From Halicephalobus mephisto (taxonomy: Eukaryota; Nematoda; Chromadorea; Rhabditida; Panagrolaimidae): 64,000 nucleotides of DNA. The position numbers and the translations under genes are program-made. The stretch covers positions 496,001 to 560,000 of the forward strand of contig SWDT01000041.1 in NCBI GenBank assembly GCA_009193035.1, in the 5' to 3' direction. The notes beneath the pieces are model-generated. The model did no database searches. It saw nothing but the letters and a program-made list of their open reading frames with translations, and was not told where the DNA came from. This document shows, one piece after another, positions 1 to 10,571 of this stretch (positions are counted from its first letter, which is position 1; each line of letters starts with the position of its first letter).

Positions 1-147
1 CCTTATTCTATGATGTCTGCATACAAATAATTTTCAAAAATAGCCATATTTATTAAAAATTAAAGTTTATTTTTAGAAAATTAGTTCTAGTATGGTTTTT
101 AGCAACGCCTACTAGTTCTTTATTAATTATTTCGAGAAATCATGAAC

Positions 148-597
148 TTTTTCACAATTACAGTATGCTTCTGATATCATTTATTTCTGAACTACTAAAT
201 ATGTTTCCTAATTTTTAAAAATAAAAATCAAAGTTTTTATTTTATATTATTTATATAAAAATAATTTTTAAAAATAAACATTTAATTTTTAAGTTTATTT
301 TAAAATTAATCCTAGCACGATTTCTATTATTTTTAAAATTATTAATTTTTTTACAATTACAGTATACTTCGAAATTATTAACTTTTTTACAATTACAGTA
401 TACTTTTGAAATTATTAACTTTTTCGCAATTACAGTATACTTCGAAATCATTATTTTTTTACAATTACAGTATACTTTGAAATTATTATTTTTTTACAAT
501 TACAGTATAATTTTAAAATCATCAATTTTTTTTACAATTACAGTATACTTTTAAAACCATTAATTTTTCACAATTACAGTATACTTTTAAAATCATT
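148..597. repeat. Tandem repeat, about 35-39 bp period
   Basis: A unit containing ACAATTACAGTATACTT followed by an AT-rich linker recurs at about 351, 391, 426, 461, 497, 534 and 569, with a diverged outlier near 152. No coding potential is visible beyond short AT-rich frames. Confidence 0.85.
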
Positions 598-1319
598 TCG
601 AAATGATTTGTGTTCTCCGTACTTTGTTCGATAAAATACCAGGTTTCCTACCCTGTGTTTTTTATTTAAATATAATTTTCTAAAATAATTTTTAAAAATT
701 AAAAATGTCTTAGGAAATAAAATTGCCAGTCCCGACACGACGTTTGCTAATCCCACTGGACCTCATCAATTCCAAAAAATTTCAAAAACAATTGTAATTT
801 TTTGAATATTATCAAAGATCAAGAAAAAAATTATTTAAAAAAAAATTTAAAAAATTAATTAAATTTGAAATTTATAAGAATTTTAAAAATTATTAAATTC
901 AAAATTTTTAAAAAAAGCAAAAACTTGAAATTCGAAGTTCTTAAAAAATTAAAAATATAAAATTCGAAATTTTTAAAAATATAAAATGTGAAATTTTTAA
1001 AAATTAAAAAAATTTGAAATTCGAAATTTTAAAAAATATTATATTTGAAATTTTTTAAATTTTAAAAATTATTAAGTTTGAAATTTTTCGGGAATATCAA
1101 AAACACAAACATCATTTTCAAAATTTTTGTTTTAAATTGGTCCCGGAGAGATTACTGTTGACGTCGAGGAAATTAAATTTTTTTCAAACAAATTCGAAGT
1201 ACATGTGTTGAAAAATGCGAGGATTAATAGTTATCTCAAGTCTCGAAAAAAATTGTTTACCAATGTAAAATTAGAGTAATTTTGTATACTGTAAAAGTTG
1301 CAAACAATCCAGTCAAGAT

Positions 1320-2266
1320 ATCGGATTACATAGGAAATTTTATACTTCGGTCCCACAGCGAACATTAATTTTTTTAAATTTTTATGAAATAATTTTAAAC
1401 AAAAACGAAAAATTCAAAAAAACTAATACTCACTATGGGACCAATTTTTAATAAATAATAATTTTAGTTCAAACTAAATACAGTAAGATTGGGAAATTAT
1501 ACTTTGGTCCCATGACGAACTTTGATTTTTTAAATTTTTCTAAAATAATTTTTTAAATTTTTACAAAATAATTTTTTAAATTTTTACAAAATAATTTTTT
1601 GAATTTTTATAAAATAATTTTTTGAATTTTTATAAAATAATTTTTCGAATTTTTATAAAATAATTTTTTAAATTTTTCTAAAATAATTTTTTAAATTTTT
1701 ATAAAATAATTTTTTAAATTTTTATAAAATAATTTTTTTAACTCTAACAATACAGTAAGATAAAAATTGATATTTTAGCCCCATGACGAATTTTAATTTT
1801 AATTACTTTTTTTAAATTTTATTAAACAATTTTTCCAATTTTTATTAAATAATAATTTTAACCTGAACTAAATACAGTAAGATAAAAATTGATATTTTGG
1901 CTTTATAGCGAATGTTAATTTTAATTTTTTTTAAGTTTTATAAAACAATAATTTTAGTTCAAACTAAATATAGTAAGATAGGAAATTATACTTTGGTCCT
2001 ATGACGAATATTGATTTTTATTTTCATTTAATAATTTTTAAAATTTTAATAAACAATTTTTGAATTTTTATAAAGTAATAATTTTAACTCAAACAATATA
2101 GTAAGATGGGAATTTATACTTTGGTCCCATGACGAATATTGATTTTTATTTTTATTTAATAATTTTTAAAATTTTAATAAACAATTTTTAAATTTTTATA
2201 AAGTAATAATTTTAACCCAAACAATACAGTAAGATGGGAATTTATACTTTGGTCCCATGACGAACT
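1320..2266. repeat. Higher-order repeat with nested 22-bp array
   Basis: A block containing CAGTAAGAT, then TATACTTTGGTCCCATGACG, recurs at about 1485, 1753, 1875, 1972, 2099 and 2226, with a weaker copy near 1330. Between the first two copies (about 1530-1745) is a second array of roughly ten 22-bp units of the form TTTTTAAATTTTTATAAAAT. No gene is seen in 1-2882 apart from a possible 5' UTR just before 2883. Confidence 0.8.
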
Positions 2267-2882
2267 TTGGTTTCTGGTTGAATTTCTTCTTTAATTTTTT
2301 ATTACACTTTGGCTTAAAATATATATTTATAAAATTATGGATTGACAGATGTTCCGGATCCCACGTAAAGCAACCTGCTTCCTGACATCGATCTTTTTTA
2401 AACCTAATTTTGCTTTTTTGCAAAAAATTAATTTTTTCGAACAATTGTAATTTTTGAAATTAATTTTTTTCAAAACATTATAAATTCGAAAAAATAATTT
2501 TTATCCATTTTTTGCAAGACGAAAATAGTTTTGTCAAAAAAGTTCCGCTTTTGCCCCCTTGTTTATGAATTTTGCTTTCTCGTCAGCATTGGAAATCTTT
2601 GCCAAAGGCAGTTGAAACTTGGAGATTTTCTTCCTCGTTGTTTCGGTCGTTCATCTCCGGCCGCACTTGAGGTTCAGAACACAAAGCCAAAAGTAGGCGT
2701 GACTTTTTTAAAGTGCTGGATGTGAGTCTGGCCAGTTTTTTAAAACTAAGACAGTTTTTACTTCCGCGTTTTCCCTTTTTGCCCAATGGCACTTTATGCC
2801 GAAATAGTTTTATTTTATTTATTTTTCGTGTTCAAAGATTATTTTAAATTTTAAAATTTCCAGTCAAGACCAAATTTGAAAA

Positions 2883-5800
2883 ATGTCTTTGACAACAATG
2901 TTCCAATTGCCGTCGGATCCTTCTTCCACGAACGGCAAAATCGAAGACCTTTGTGCCGTAAGTTTTAAAATTTAAAAAATTAATTATCGTTTTTTATAGG
3001 TATGTTTCGACAAAGCCATAGGCAAACATTACGGAATCAATAGCTGCAACGGATGCAAGGGATTTTTCAGAAGAACGTAAGTTTAAAAATTGCAAAAAAT
3101 TTAAAAACATAATTATCGCGGATTACTGTAAACCAATTTCGGAAAAAATAATTTTAAAATATTTAAAATTTTCTATAAAAAATAAAAACTTTTTGAGAAT
3201 TTTAAACTTTAAAAATCTACAGTACTTTTTTTACTTTTTTAAAAAAATAATTTTTGAGAATTTTAGACTTTAAAAATTTACAGTACTTTTTTTACTTTTT
3301 ATAAAAAAATAAAAATTTTTTGAGAATTTTAGACTTTAAAAATTTACAGTACTTTTTTTTACTTTTTTAAAAAAATAATTTTTGAGAATTTTAAACTTTA
3401 AAAATTTACAGTACTTTTTTTACTTTTTTAAAAGGCTAAATTTCATAAATTTTTTTATTCCGATTACTGTAGAAAATTAACCAATTTTCTCTATTTTTAG
3501 TAATTCAGTAAACAAGTCTACTACATGTTTAAAATTGTGAAAAATAAAATACAGTAATCATTATCGATCTCATTGTTTCATTTCAACGACAATTTTTATC
3601 ATTTTTTTTATTTTACGTGACCCCGATCCTCACGCAAAAAAGAAACTTTGGATTTTAACTCTCACGTATCACATGATTTTTTTGATTTTTTATCTTTTTC
3701 GAGTTTGTTGTTGGTCTCTGATATTTCATCTTGGAAAAAAAAAATTTTAAATTGGCCTAAAAATGGCACGTACAATTGAGGAAGTAAATTTTTTCCGAAT
3801 TCGGAGGTCCTGAGAAAAAAAAATTAGCTTCTTCAATATTCAAAAAAATTAGAAAAGCCCCCGATGAGGAACTGACATTAAAGCACTTTAGTCATTCATC
3901 TGTGCACCCGGAAAGCGGTTGTCGTTTTCGAGCTTAATCTAAAGTTTCATGACGTTTTGGCACTTTGGAAAAAGGATACTGTAGTTGTTTTCTGAGAATG
4001 CCAACAAGGAAGTTGAAAATAAATGAACATAATCAAATTTTTATACAAATTAAATGTTATAAAAAATTATTTCAAAATGAATTTAAAAAATTTCAATTTC
4101 AATAAGATTCTGGAAATTTCAAAATTTTTTAATAACTTTGAAAATTTCAAATTTTAAACTTTTTCAATAAACTCTAAAAAATTATAAAAAGTTCTAAAAA
4201 GATTCCACAAGTCTTCTGAAGTTTCAAGGAAATTCTGGAGGTCTTCAGAAGGCACTTTAAGATTCCGGAAGGTTTCTGAAAATTCTACAAAATTTCGAAA
4301 TTTTTCAATAAATTCCAAAAAATCCTAAAACTTTTCAAAAAAATTTTAGAAGTCTTCTGAAACTTTTACAAAATTTTGGAAATCTTCTGAAACTTTTACA
4401 AAATTTCAAACTTCTTCAAAAAAATCCTAAAATGTTTCAAAAAAATTCCGCAGTTCTTCTGAAATTTTTATAAAATTCTAGAAGCCTTCTGAAATTTTTA
4501 TAAAATTCTAAAAGTCTTCTGAAACTTTTACAAAATTCTAAAAGTCTTCTGAAGTTTCTACAAAATTTCAAACTTCTTCAATAAATTCTAAAACTTTTCA
4601 AAAAAATTCTAGAAGCCTTCTGAAATTTTTATAAAATTTTATAAACTTTCTGAAAAATTTTCATTTTTAAAAAGCAATTTTTTTGATTTTTACATTTATC
4701 TAAATTACCGTAATTTTTCAGTGTTTGGCAAAATCTACAGTATACCTGTCGATTCAACAAAAATTGCCAAATCGACAAAGACCACCGTAATGCCTGCAGA
4801 TACTGTAGATTCCAAAAATGTCTTGCTGAAGGGATGAAACCAGAAGCGATTCAAAACGAAAGAGACCGAATCGGTTCGACTAAAAGAAGCCGAAAACGTG
4901 GACTTCCTCCGCATCTTACTGGATTTCCTACGACTTCCACAAGAAGTTCAATTTCGAGTTCATCTGAATCTGATCCAATAGAATCAGACAGAAATTCAGT
5001 TTCACCAAATCATAACGCAGCTACAGAAGCCAGTAGAAGACTGATAGAAATGCTACTAGACATCGAAATGAGACTAACGAGTAACGTCCCGAGTCTCCTC
5101 GGAGAAGAAAACGAATCTCAGTCCGCAAGACAAAGATCCATCAACCTCATGATCAACTGGTCCAACATGCTTCATCCCTTGCCAGATTTGCCATTCAACG
5201 ACAAAGTCAACCTTCTGAAGCATTGTACAGGAGCTTTCGGACTTCTTCAAACACTTCAAAGATCAATGACAAGCGCTCATATCGTACTTCCTAACGACAC
5301 TTATTTAAGTTTAACTTCTGCTTACTCGACAGAAGTAACTGCAATTGTCTCCAGAATCCTCGACGAACTTCTAGCTCCTTTAAGAAGAATCTCCGTCGAA
5401 AGACCAGAATTCGCTTGTTTAAAAGCCCTTGTTTTACTTCAACCAGATATTTGTGGACTTTCAGTAAATTCTCGAGAAAGAATCCGAGAATCTCGAGACA
5501 GTTTCATCCGAGCTTTATTCGCTTATCTCACTCATAATTACAGTACATCCGATGCTGCTGTAAGACTAAGTTCTCTTCAAATGATTCTTCCATCATTATT
5601 TTCCGTTGCTAAAGAAATAGGAGATAACAATATTCTCGGATCTCTTTTTGGACTTGTCGAACCTTCTCCTTCTGTTTCTACAACTCAATCAAGTAGTCCT
5701 ATTTCATCAATTACACCTGATTCTAAAGAAAATTTAAATCTTCTAGCTCAATTAAATTTATCAAATATGCTAAACATGAATCCAACTGATCAACAACCAC

Positions 5801-5954
5801 CCGTTTCTCAAGGGCTTCCTGTCAATTTAGCCAATTTAGCTGGAATAAATTTCAATGTAATTTTTTAATTTTTCATATTTATAATTATTTTATTTTTTAG
5901 ATTCTTTCTCAATCCCAGCCACTTCAGTTGCCAGTCAAGGTGTTTATGAATTAA
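2883..5954 (+). CDS. HNF4-like nuclear hormone receptor (4 exons)
   Basis: Ligand-regulated type transcription factor acting in the nucleus. Exons are 2883-2957, 3000-3076, 4722-5856 and 5901-5954; phases join and give about 446 aa. Residues about 24-90 form the DNA-binding domain: finger 1 is C-x2-C-x13-C-x2-C with P-box CNGCKG, finger 2 is C-x5-C-x9-C-x2-C. The stretch after finger 2 ([14 protein letters not shown]) is the A-box region typical of HNF4 and the expanded nematode HNF4-derived receptors. The ligand-binding domain fills about residues 130-320, followed by a Ser/Pro/Asn-rich tail. The start follows a splice acceptor (TTTCCAG) at 2873, which may be cis or trans. The 1.6-kb second intron is full of tandem repeats. 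The last short exon is the least certain. Family assignment is sure; orthology to a particular nhr gene is not claimed. Confidence 0.9.
3180..3445. repeat. Tandem repeat in receptor intron 2, about 60-65 bp period
   Basis: About four copies of a unit containing GAGAATTTTAGACTTTAAAA and CAGTACTTTTTTTAC lie in the second intron of the nuclear receptor gene. Confidence 0.8.
4080..4665. repeat. Irregular short tandem repeat in receptor intron 2
   Basis: Many degenerate copies of a 30-36 bp unit built on CTTCTGAAA, TTTTATAAAATTC and TAGAAG fill the 3' half of the intron. The words resemble the array at 41935-42735. Confidence 0.7.
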
Positions 5955-6137
5955 TTGTTCAATTCGGGCATTCGGAAACCTCTTATGCTCTAAGTCGTAA
6001 TCATACAAAACAACGCAGTATTGTAGTTTTTTAATTATTTCACTATTTGTAGAATTTGTTTCAACAATGGTTCTGTAAATAAAGGAACAAGTTTCCCAAT
6101 CTTCTTTCACCAACAAAATTAGAAAAAAACAAAACAA

Positions 6138-7790
6138 TTAAACCAATTCTTGAATTTTTCTCGTCACATCTTGAAGTTTCGTAATGTGCTTGATAAAGTA
6201 TTCACCGACACGACGGGCAACTTTGGTATCAGCAACATTGATCATATCCTTATCGACGTAGAAATCCAAGTCCATTGAAGAGTCTTCCGAATCGCCTCCA
6301 ATTGTTTCTTTTCCCAATTCATTGACAATCATCTTGAAGCTCAAAAGCTTAGCAATAAAGGAGTCATTATCATGTTCTTTGATATCCATGAAACTCGCCA
6401 ACTTTTTCAACGGCAAAGTTGTGTAAAGTTTCAGATATCCACGGAGAATTGGTAACCAAATTTGATTCTCAATTCCTTCCAAGAAAGCGTTACATTGACG
6501 AGTCAAAGGCTCTTTAGCCATGTTAGTTCCTTCAAAAACAATTGTAGTGGGAGAGAGGAACTTTGGGCATCCTTGCTGGAAGGCGTTTCTAAACTCGTCA
6601 ATGTCCCCATTGGCCATTCTTGTCATCCGATCTCCATGTTTCTCAATCAACAATGACATAATTGACTCATCGATTCTCTGTGGCTGCAAAGTCAAACAAA
6701 TGGCGAGTAAATGGAACAGTTGGTCATTCGTCTTCCCAATGACATCATACTTTAGGGTTTTCTTCTGGACAACTTGCTGCTGTTGAAGATTTTGAGTACG
6801 TTGAATGTACAACATGCAATTAACAAAAATCTTGGTTGCCTCGCCGTAGTTTCTCATCATCATGTGGGAGAATCCAACAAAGTAATGAAGAGTAACTAAA
6901 CAAGATGGAACAGCATTGTAGAGACCTTTGGGATCCATGTCGAGGTACTCCACAGTTTGAAGAGCTTGGTGGTAATCGCCGAGAAGGACATGAGTACGAA
7001 GAAGACCGATGAGGGAGAAGTAGCCCAAACGGAAGTAGAGCTCGCTACGGCCAAATTCGTCAGCAACGGAATCTGGATCGCTTCCTTCACGAATTGCCTT
7101 GAGTTGGATGTTGATCTGAGACTTGTCCAAGAGAGAGTAAAGGATGTTAAGAACGGGATAAATGTTCCAAGCCTGAAATAAAGTAGCAATAAACCCAAAT
7201 CAATTGGGACAAACTTACATTTTGAGTATTTTCAATGTCAACCAAGTCATCTAACTCGTCAATGGTCCGCTTCGTGGGATTGGCCTTGTACAGACAGTAA
7301 GCTTGGAACTGGTAAACGAACTCGTCAATGATATCCCACAACCAGACTTCGGGGAGCTTCAAATTCACAGGGGCTTGATTGTGCTGCGTCAGAATCTCAC
7401 TGAAGAGTTCTTGGTAGTTCATGTAGGAGTCGTAACGATGACACAGAGATGGTCCTCTGTTCATTCTCGTGTACAAGTCACGGTAATAGAGTTCCTTGTA
7501 GAGAATCAAGAACATCCTATTTTCGGAACCCACGATATGCTCCACAACGCCCTCATTCGGCCACATCTTCTCCGAGAAATAACGCTCGGTTAATTCCGGG
7601 AATCCGTTTTCATAAAGATCTTGGATTTCCAGGACATTTTGTTCCTCAATCATCCTCTTGAAGTAGATGAGGTATCTGACGACATCCTCAGGAACATCCT
7701 CCAGAGCTAACAAGGAAGTAGGATTAACATTCATATATGAAAATTTAAAAAAAACTTACCTCTTTTGTCAATTGCATCCTTTTCGACCAT
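6138..7790 (-). CDS. eif-3.L: Translation initiation factor eIF3 subunit L
   Basis: Subunit of the eIF3 complex that binds the 40S ribosome during translation initiation. Exons on the minus strand are 7790-7760, 7706-7219 and 7172-6138; phases join and give 517 aa, close to animal eIF3L (human about 564 aa, longer at the N-terminus). Diagnostic blocks are FLILYKELYYRDLYTR, the WLWDIIDEFVYQFQ helix, GYFSLIGLLRTHVLLGDY, FVGFSHMMMRNYGEA, and the C-terminal PCI-region segment DFYVDKDMINVADTKVARR. Introns are 53 and 46 nt. The start ATG at 7790 gives a short N-terminus leading directly into conserved sequence. It is divergent with the WASH gene (about 215 bp between start codons) and tail to tail with the receptor (183 bp between stop codons). 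No defect is seen. Confidence 0.96.
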
Positions 7791-8005
7791 TTTTGGAGTC
7801 AAATGGTGTAGAATCGGTCAACCCAAATGGATATACCCTGGAATAATGGGATTAGGAAAAGGCAAAAACGATGAAAAACGAGAATCAGAAAGGAAAAAGG
7901 ACAAAACGAAGCGAACAACCCTTCGAAAATCGGGCTCTCGAAACGAAAAAGAATAAAGAAACTATTCAAATTTTTCCGACAGTTCCAAATTCCGTCAAAT
8001 TTCCC

Positions 8006-9984
8006 ATGTTTAAACCTGTTTTGATCCCTCCGGACATCCCCAACAATGAAGCTGCCATCTGCTTCATTTCGTCATTGTTGGAAGTGTATAACGCTTCAGA
8101 AACCATATTTGAGAAATTAGAAAAAAGATTAAACATATGCCACGAGCGAGCCCAGAATATCTGCGTCCGGATTGACGCCATTGATAAAAAAGTAAAAGCT
8201 TTAGGAAATGTGAGTTTTTATATAATTTTAATATATGAATCGTTATTTTTAGGCCGATAATGCGGCTTTGACATATCCGTCGAGATATCCAGACGCAAGT
8301 TTGAACCCGCTTTCTGCCGTCTTTGAAAACGACAATTTTCAATCTTATTCGCAGAAACCCGAGGATAAAGTCCTCTTCAAAGACGATTCTGTGAATTCTC
8401 AGAAGATTAAGGAGGCTCTGACGAGGAAGAAGGATTTCGGATACGCTTTCGGATCCGGCAAGCACTTGGAAGCCTTGAAAAGTTTGAAACTCGATGATTC
8501 GGCTCCGAACCAATGCGAATTGATCGATGAAGAACTTATTTATGCAGAAAAAAGTAAAAAACAGATAGTTTCTGAGAAGTACGAATTGGAAAGTGATTCT
8601 TTGTTGATTTATGACTCAATCGGGAAAGGATTCGAAGGAGACCCGTTTGCTTACAAGCCGGAATTAGGGGCCTTGAACACTTTCGATTTCCCAGATGTCT
8701 TGCCCAACTTATCAGGTTCGTTTTTGTCAATTTTTATTAAAACTAGCATCACACGGCCGTCAGAATTGAAATCATCCCGCTGAAGTTCAGTACGATCTTT
8801 GTTTTAAAGATCTCTTAGACGTTATAGTGTCCTATCGTCACGTTTTTATCTTTTTAAGTCAAGCAATCCATAATATGTAATGTCCAACAGATACCTAAAA
8901 TCAGTTGATTTTTATGTGCGAGTGGACTTTTTCGCGCTCATGAACCGGCAGTTTTTCGAATGAAATGGCAAATCTGGCTAATTAGTAAATTTTCGCTAAC
9001 AAATGTTTAGCGATTTTTCTTAATTTTCACTCAAAATTACATAAAATGATTAAAAAATAATCATCACGCAAGACTAAAATTGTAAGCTACTTTAGTTTTA
9101 AACAAATTCTGGGAATTTCAGACTATTTCGCAAAAAAGTTCATATATGAATTTTATAATATACGAGTGGACTCTCGAGCACTTGTGAACTGACTAATAAA
9201 CGAATTTTGTTGACAAATCTCAGTCGATTTTTGTAACTTTTACTGGAAATTAGCAAAGTTAAATTTTTCAGGTATCAAAAAAGCCGAACCTGCAGATGAA
9301 TGGTCTTTCCCTTCCATTGCCCCTTCGGCAAAACAAGGCAGTGCTGTTTCTGGAACTCAAGGACAAGTTGATCTGACAGCACCGAACAACATGTATCATA
9401 AGCCTGTTCCTCAACAGATCCCGAAACCAGAACCAGCGAAAGAACTCCCCAAAGCTCCGGAGATAGATCTGCCTAAGGATATCCCTTTTCTCTCACCAGC
9501 TCCTCCCCCTCCTCCTCCACCACCACCTCCTCCACCGGTAGAATTGCCTTCGTTTTCAAGCCCGACAAGTACTCTACCACCACCACCACCCCCTCCGCCT
9601 CCTCCAGGGCCTTTGGGTCCTTCGCTACCTGTGTTACCTGACATTTCCAAAGGCCGATCTGATCTGATGGAAGCAATTAGAAAAGCAGGAGGAACACAGA
9701 ATGCTAGACTGAAATCAGTTACTTCGTCTCCTGCAACGGAGAAACCTGTTAATCCTTCAAATTCGAAGATGACAGAAGACGGCGGAGATGATCTGATGTC
9801 TTCTTTAGCTAGGGCTTTGGAGCTTCGGAGGAAAGGAATTTCTGGTGGAACTAAGAAGAAATTGGATAAATTAGATAATAAGCAAACTAAAACAACATCG
9901 GAAGGAGCTTTTTCCAGATTACGGGACAGTATACCGATTATGAAAAAAGATGACACATCTGATCCAGGAGATAGTTGGGATTAA
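8006..9984 (+). CDS. ddl-2: WASH complex subunit 1 (WASHC1)
   Basis: Nucleation-promoting factor that activates Arp2/3 on endosomes. Exons are 8006-8209, 8253-8715 and 9272-9984 (459 aa from this start; human about 465). The N-terminal WHD1 region begins with FKPVLIPPDIPNNEA and is helical. The middle is disordered. Two polyproline stretches (encoded at 9507-9536 and 9580-9608) precede the VCA module: a WH2 motif (SDLMEAIRKAGG), a connector (MSSLARALELRRKGISGG), and an acidic tail (RLRDSIP ... DSWD). The reading frame is open back to an ATG at 7871, which would add 45 mostly basic residues. 8006 was preferred because a CAG acceptor-like site (7982) lies just upstream and homology starts there. 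The symbol follows the C. elegans name remembered for the WASH homologue. It is probably the first cistron of an operon with PIG-P and NOA1. Confidence 0.93.
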
Positions 9985-10124
9985 TTTAAATTATAAAAAA
10001 TAAATTATTTCTTCATAAATTTAAGAAATTTCAAGGTTTTTGGACCTTTGGATATTTTTAATTTTTTTAAAAATTTGTTTTAATTTTTTTTAAATTTATT
10101 TTAATTTTTTTGGTTTTAGGATTG
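9985..10124 (+). promoter_or_regulatory. Intercistronic region with trans-splice acceptor
   Basis: The 140 bp between the WASH stop and the PIG-P start hold an AATAAA poly(A) signal at 9999, a long U-rich stretch, and a strong acceptor (TTTTGGTTTTAG) ending at 10119, five bases before the PIG-P ATG. There is no donor in frame to pair with it. This is the layout of a nematode operon junction. Trans-splicing itself is inferred. Confidence 0.65.
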
Positions 10125-10571
10125 ATGCAGATATCGACGAAAAGACAGTCGATAAGTACCCCGAATCCGTCTCCAGCAAGAGGAGTGTATGGTTTTGTTT
10201 TATTTATAGTTTCAATTTTGTTATTTTTTCTCTATCTATTTTGGGCTATTGTTCCTAATTATTATCTCAAAGCTCTACATTTGCAGTTTTTACCGTCCAA
10301 GTACTGGGCAATTGTTGTGCCGTTGTTGATTCCTGTTTTGATTTTTCTTTTTGTTTCTTTTCAATTTACCTATAATTTAATTGAATTCAAAGGAATTTTC
10401 GACAATGTGGATACTTTGGAGAACGACTTCATCGACCCGGATCCAGTCACGAAGGTTGCTGAATTCGATTCCGAAAACCGCCAAAACTGGAGGACATATC
10501 AGACAGATAATCAAGGAGAGGATGGAAAATCTAAAAAGAAAACAAAAACTAGAAGAAGGAAAAAAGAATAA
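10125..10571 (+). CDS. GPI-GlcNAc transferase subunit P (PIG-P)
   Basis: Small subunit of the ER enzyme that transfers GlcNAc to phosphatidylinositol, the first step of GPI-anchor synthesis. The single-exon frame gives 148 aa. The family signature is clear: GVYGFVLFIVS starts the first membrane helix, then LYLFWAIVPNYYL, the PSKYWAIVVP block, and a second hydrophobic helix to about residue 90. The tail is acidic and then Lys/Arg-rich. The start ATG lies five bases after a trans-splice-like acceptor, in a weak context (T at -3). From 10405 the same DNA is also open in the +1 frame as the first exon of NOA1, so the last 55 codons overlap. The C-terminal tail after about residue 95 is poorly conserved, and its exact end is less certain than the membrane part. 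Confidence 0.9.
   Translation: MQISTKRQSISTPNPSPARGVYGFVLFIVSILLFFLYLFWAIVPNYYLKALHLQFLPSKYWAIVVPLLIPVLIFLFVSFQFTYNLIEFKGIFDNVDTLENDFIDPDPVTKVAEFDSENRQNWRTYQTDNQGEDGKSKKKTKTRRRKKE

Noticed and set aside
2531..2792. Overlapping frames of 64 and 69 codons on both strands before the receptor gene
   Set aside because: No homology recognised, no splice structure linking them to the receptor; more GC-rich than flanks, so more likely leader or promoter sequence.
9411..9956. Long minus-strand frame rich in glycine
   Set aside because: It is the complement of the polyproline region of the WASH gene, a known artefact of CCN codon runs.
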